A DNA stretch of 64,000 bases from an uncultured Pelagibacteraceae bacterium (lineage in GTDB: Bacteria; Pseudomonadota; Alphaproteobacteria; Pelagibacterales; Pelagibacteraceae). Position 1 is the first letter of the stretch. Each line of letters starts with the position of its first letter. The notes beneath the pieces were generated by a model. That model was not told the DNA's origin. It saw nothing but the letters and a program-made list of their open reading frames with translations, and searched no databases. Below, in pieces: positions 63,344-64,000 of this stretch. The stretch lies in contig CACKXF010000002.1 of the NCBI GenBank assembly GCA_902604065.1, positions 1-64,000 of the forward strand. The letters run 5' to 3'. Position numbers and translations under genes: made by a program.

Positions 63344-64000
63344 TTAGTAAATCTTATTCCACTTTTCTGCATGATTTTTACCCAACAAAGTTCCCTCTGC
63401 GTTACATGATTTGCAAGGTGAGTCACATCTTTTACCGTTAAGTAAATTTTTTCTGTATTTTGTCATTATTTTTCCATTCCAAATATTAAATAAACTATCT
63501 TGCATCATGTTTCCCATTGTCACCCTTCTCTGCCAATCTTGAGGACATAAGAATATGTCTCCGTTCCAATCTACAAGGAACTGATAAGTTGGATAAAAAC
63601 AAGTAGAGTAAGTCTCTGGACTTTTTTGATTTCCCGTTTTGATAGTTCCAGCCCTATTAGTTAATTTTAAACCAAATTCGCTGTCAGCGTTATACCATCT
63701 GTCTCTCAATATCATAAGGTCTTCTGGAACATTTGCTTGTTTAGCCATTTTGTTAAATTTATCAATTTGATGAGGTCCATCATACATACTAACTAAAACT
63801 TTATTGACTTTATTTAGATATAAATCTTGTAATTGCTTGCTATTTAAAGTGTCTCCGTTTGTGATGATTTCTACTGGAGCAACATTTGAAAGTTTTTTGA
63901 CAATATAATTTATATCTTTATGGAGCAAAGGTTCGCCATAACCAGCAAGTGCAATAGCTCCTTTATAATTTATAGCCTTTAAGTCATCATGTAGTTTATC
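63344..64000 (-). CDS. Radical SAM/SPASM domain protein (N-terminus beyond window)
   Basis: The frame is open to base 64000; the ORF track start (63928) is an internal TTG. The visible 218 residues start AINYKGAIALAGYGEPLLHKDINYI, the GGEP-like motif of radical SAM enzymes, then VEIITNGDTL, and end in a SPASM region: CFYPTYQFLVDWNGDIFLCPQDW and CDSPCKSCNAEG with several Cys for auxiliary Fe-S clusters. The CxxxCxxC motif must lie off-window. Possibly peptide or sugar tailoring in the nonulosonate cluster. Confidence 0.85.
   Translation of the reverse strand, partial: DKLHDDLKAINYKGAIALAGYGEPLLHKDINYIVKKLSNVAPVEIITNGDTLNSKQLQDLYLNKVNKVLVSMYDGPHQIDKFNKMAKQANVPEDLMILRDRWYNADSEFGLKLTNRAGTIKTGNQKSPETYSTCFYPTYQFLVDWNGDIFLCPQDWQRRVTMGNMMQDSLFNIWNGKIMTKYRKNLLNGKRCDSPCKSCNAEGTLLGKNHAEKWNKIY

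Noticed and set aside
36029-64000. Insertion sequences, integrase or CRISPR repeats in the island
   Set aside because: Read on both strands; no transposase or integrase motifs and no regularly spaced repeats, only A/T homopolymer runs.

Overview
This window looks like a Pelagibacterales (SAR11 / Candidatus Pelagibacter-like) alphaproteobacterial chromosome. The evidence is a very AT-rich sequence, almost no intergenic space (no gap over about 100 bp), many 1-40 bp gene overlaps, a compact set of alphaproteobacterial housekeeping genes, and an orphan 5S rRNA gene sitting next to a large surface-polysaccharide island. In SAR11 genomes the 5S gene is known to be separated from 16S-23S by a hypervariable region (HVR2). 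The identification comes from gene content and synteny, not from a database search.

Layout. (a) 1-2451: a small accessory patch with an ABC-2 exporter (ATPase tail and permease), a 2OG-Fe(II)-like oxygenase and a GT17 glycosyltransferase, ending at tRNA-Arg(TCG). (b) 2552-4463: rluD-type pseudouridine synthase and rpoH on the + strand. (c) 4470-20200, all minus: purA, thiD, glmM, folP, ftsH, tilS, cpoB, pal, tolB, tolA, tolR, tolQ, a RuvC-like resolvase, yebC, a ymdB-type phosphoesterase, 5-formyl-THF cyclo-ligase, zapA and a coiled-coil protein. (d) 20259-29713, all plus: tkt, pgk, class I fba, thiE-like, efp, suhB, rpmE, trcR (DUF1013), rpsU (missing from the ORF track because it seems to start at ATT), a cold-shock protein, initiator tRNA-Met and typA. 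(e) 29700-32085: an accessory patch with a FemAB-like acyltransferase, a GNAT protein and a DUF2334 deacetylase-like protein. (f) 32082-35970, minus: 5S rRNA, rpmJ, a 36-aa cytochrome aa3 subunit IV-like peptide, pntAA, pntAB, pntB and transaldolase, apparently one transcription direction from the 5S gene. (g) 36029-64000: the island, nearly all minus strand.

The island reads as a cell-surface glycan factory. It holds an O-antigen ligase/polymerase-like protein, several glycosyltransferases, an OafA-type acyltransferase, a CDP-glucose branch (rfbF, rfbG), a ColD-type PLP sugar 3-dehydratase, a formyltransferase-like and a deacetylase-like protein. It also holds an amidation module (two WbpG/PseA-like amidotransferases with one HisH/HisF pair) and a nonulosonic (legionaminic-like) acid module (CBS-nucleotidyltransferase, LegG/NeuC, LegC, NeuB/LegI, NeuA/LegF). 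Next to the latter are an ATP-grasp protein and a radical-SAM/SPASM protein that runs off the window. A tRNA-Val(GAC) lies inside the island between the two amidotransferase genes.

The most notable observations are: rpsU with a probable AUU start behind a perfect Shine-Dalgarno; three places where a protein gene begins only 7-9 nt after the 3' end of a mature RNA (5S-rpmJ, tRNA-fMet-typA, tRNA-Val-amidotransferase); consensus -10 boxes only 6-7 nt before start codons (candidate leaderless mRNAs); a single-base frameshift in an A6 run that cuts the conserved C-terminal tail off one amidotransferase; and a nonulosonate/amidine gene set with unusual partners.
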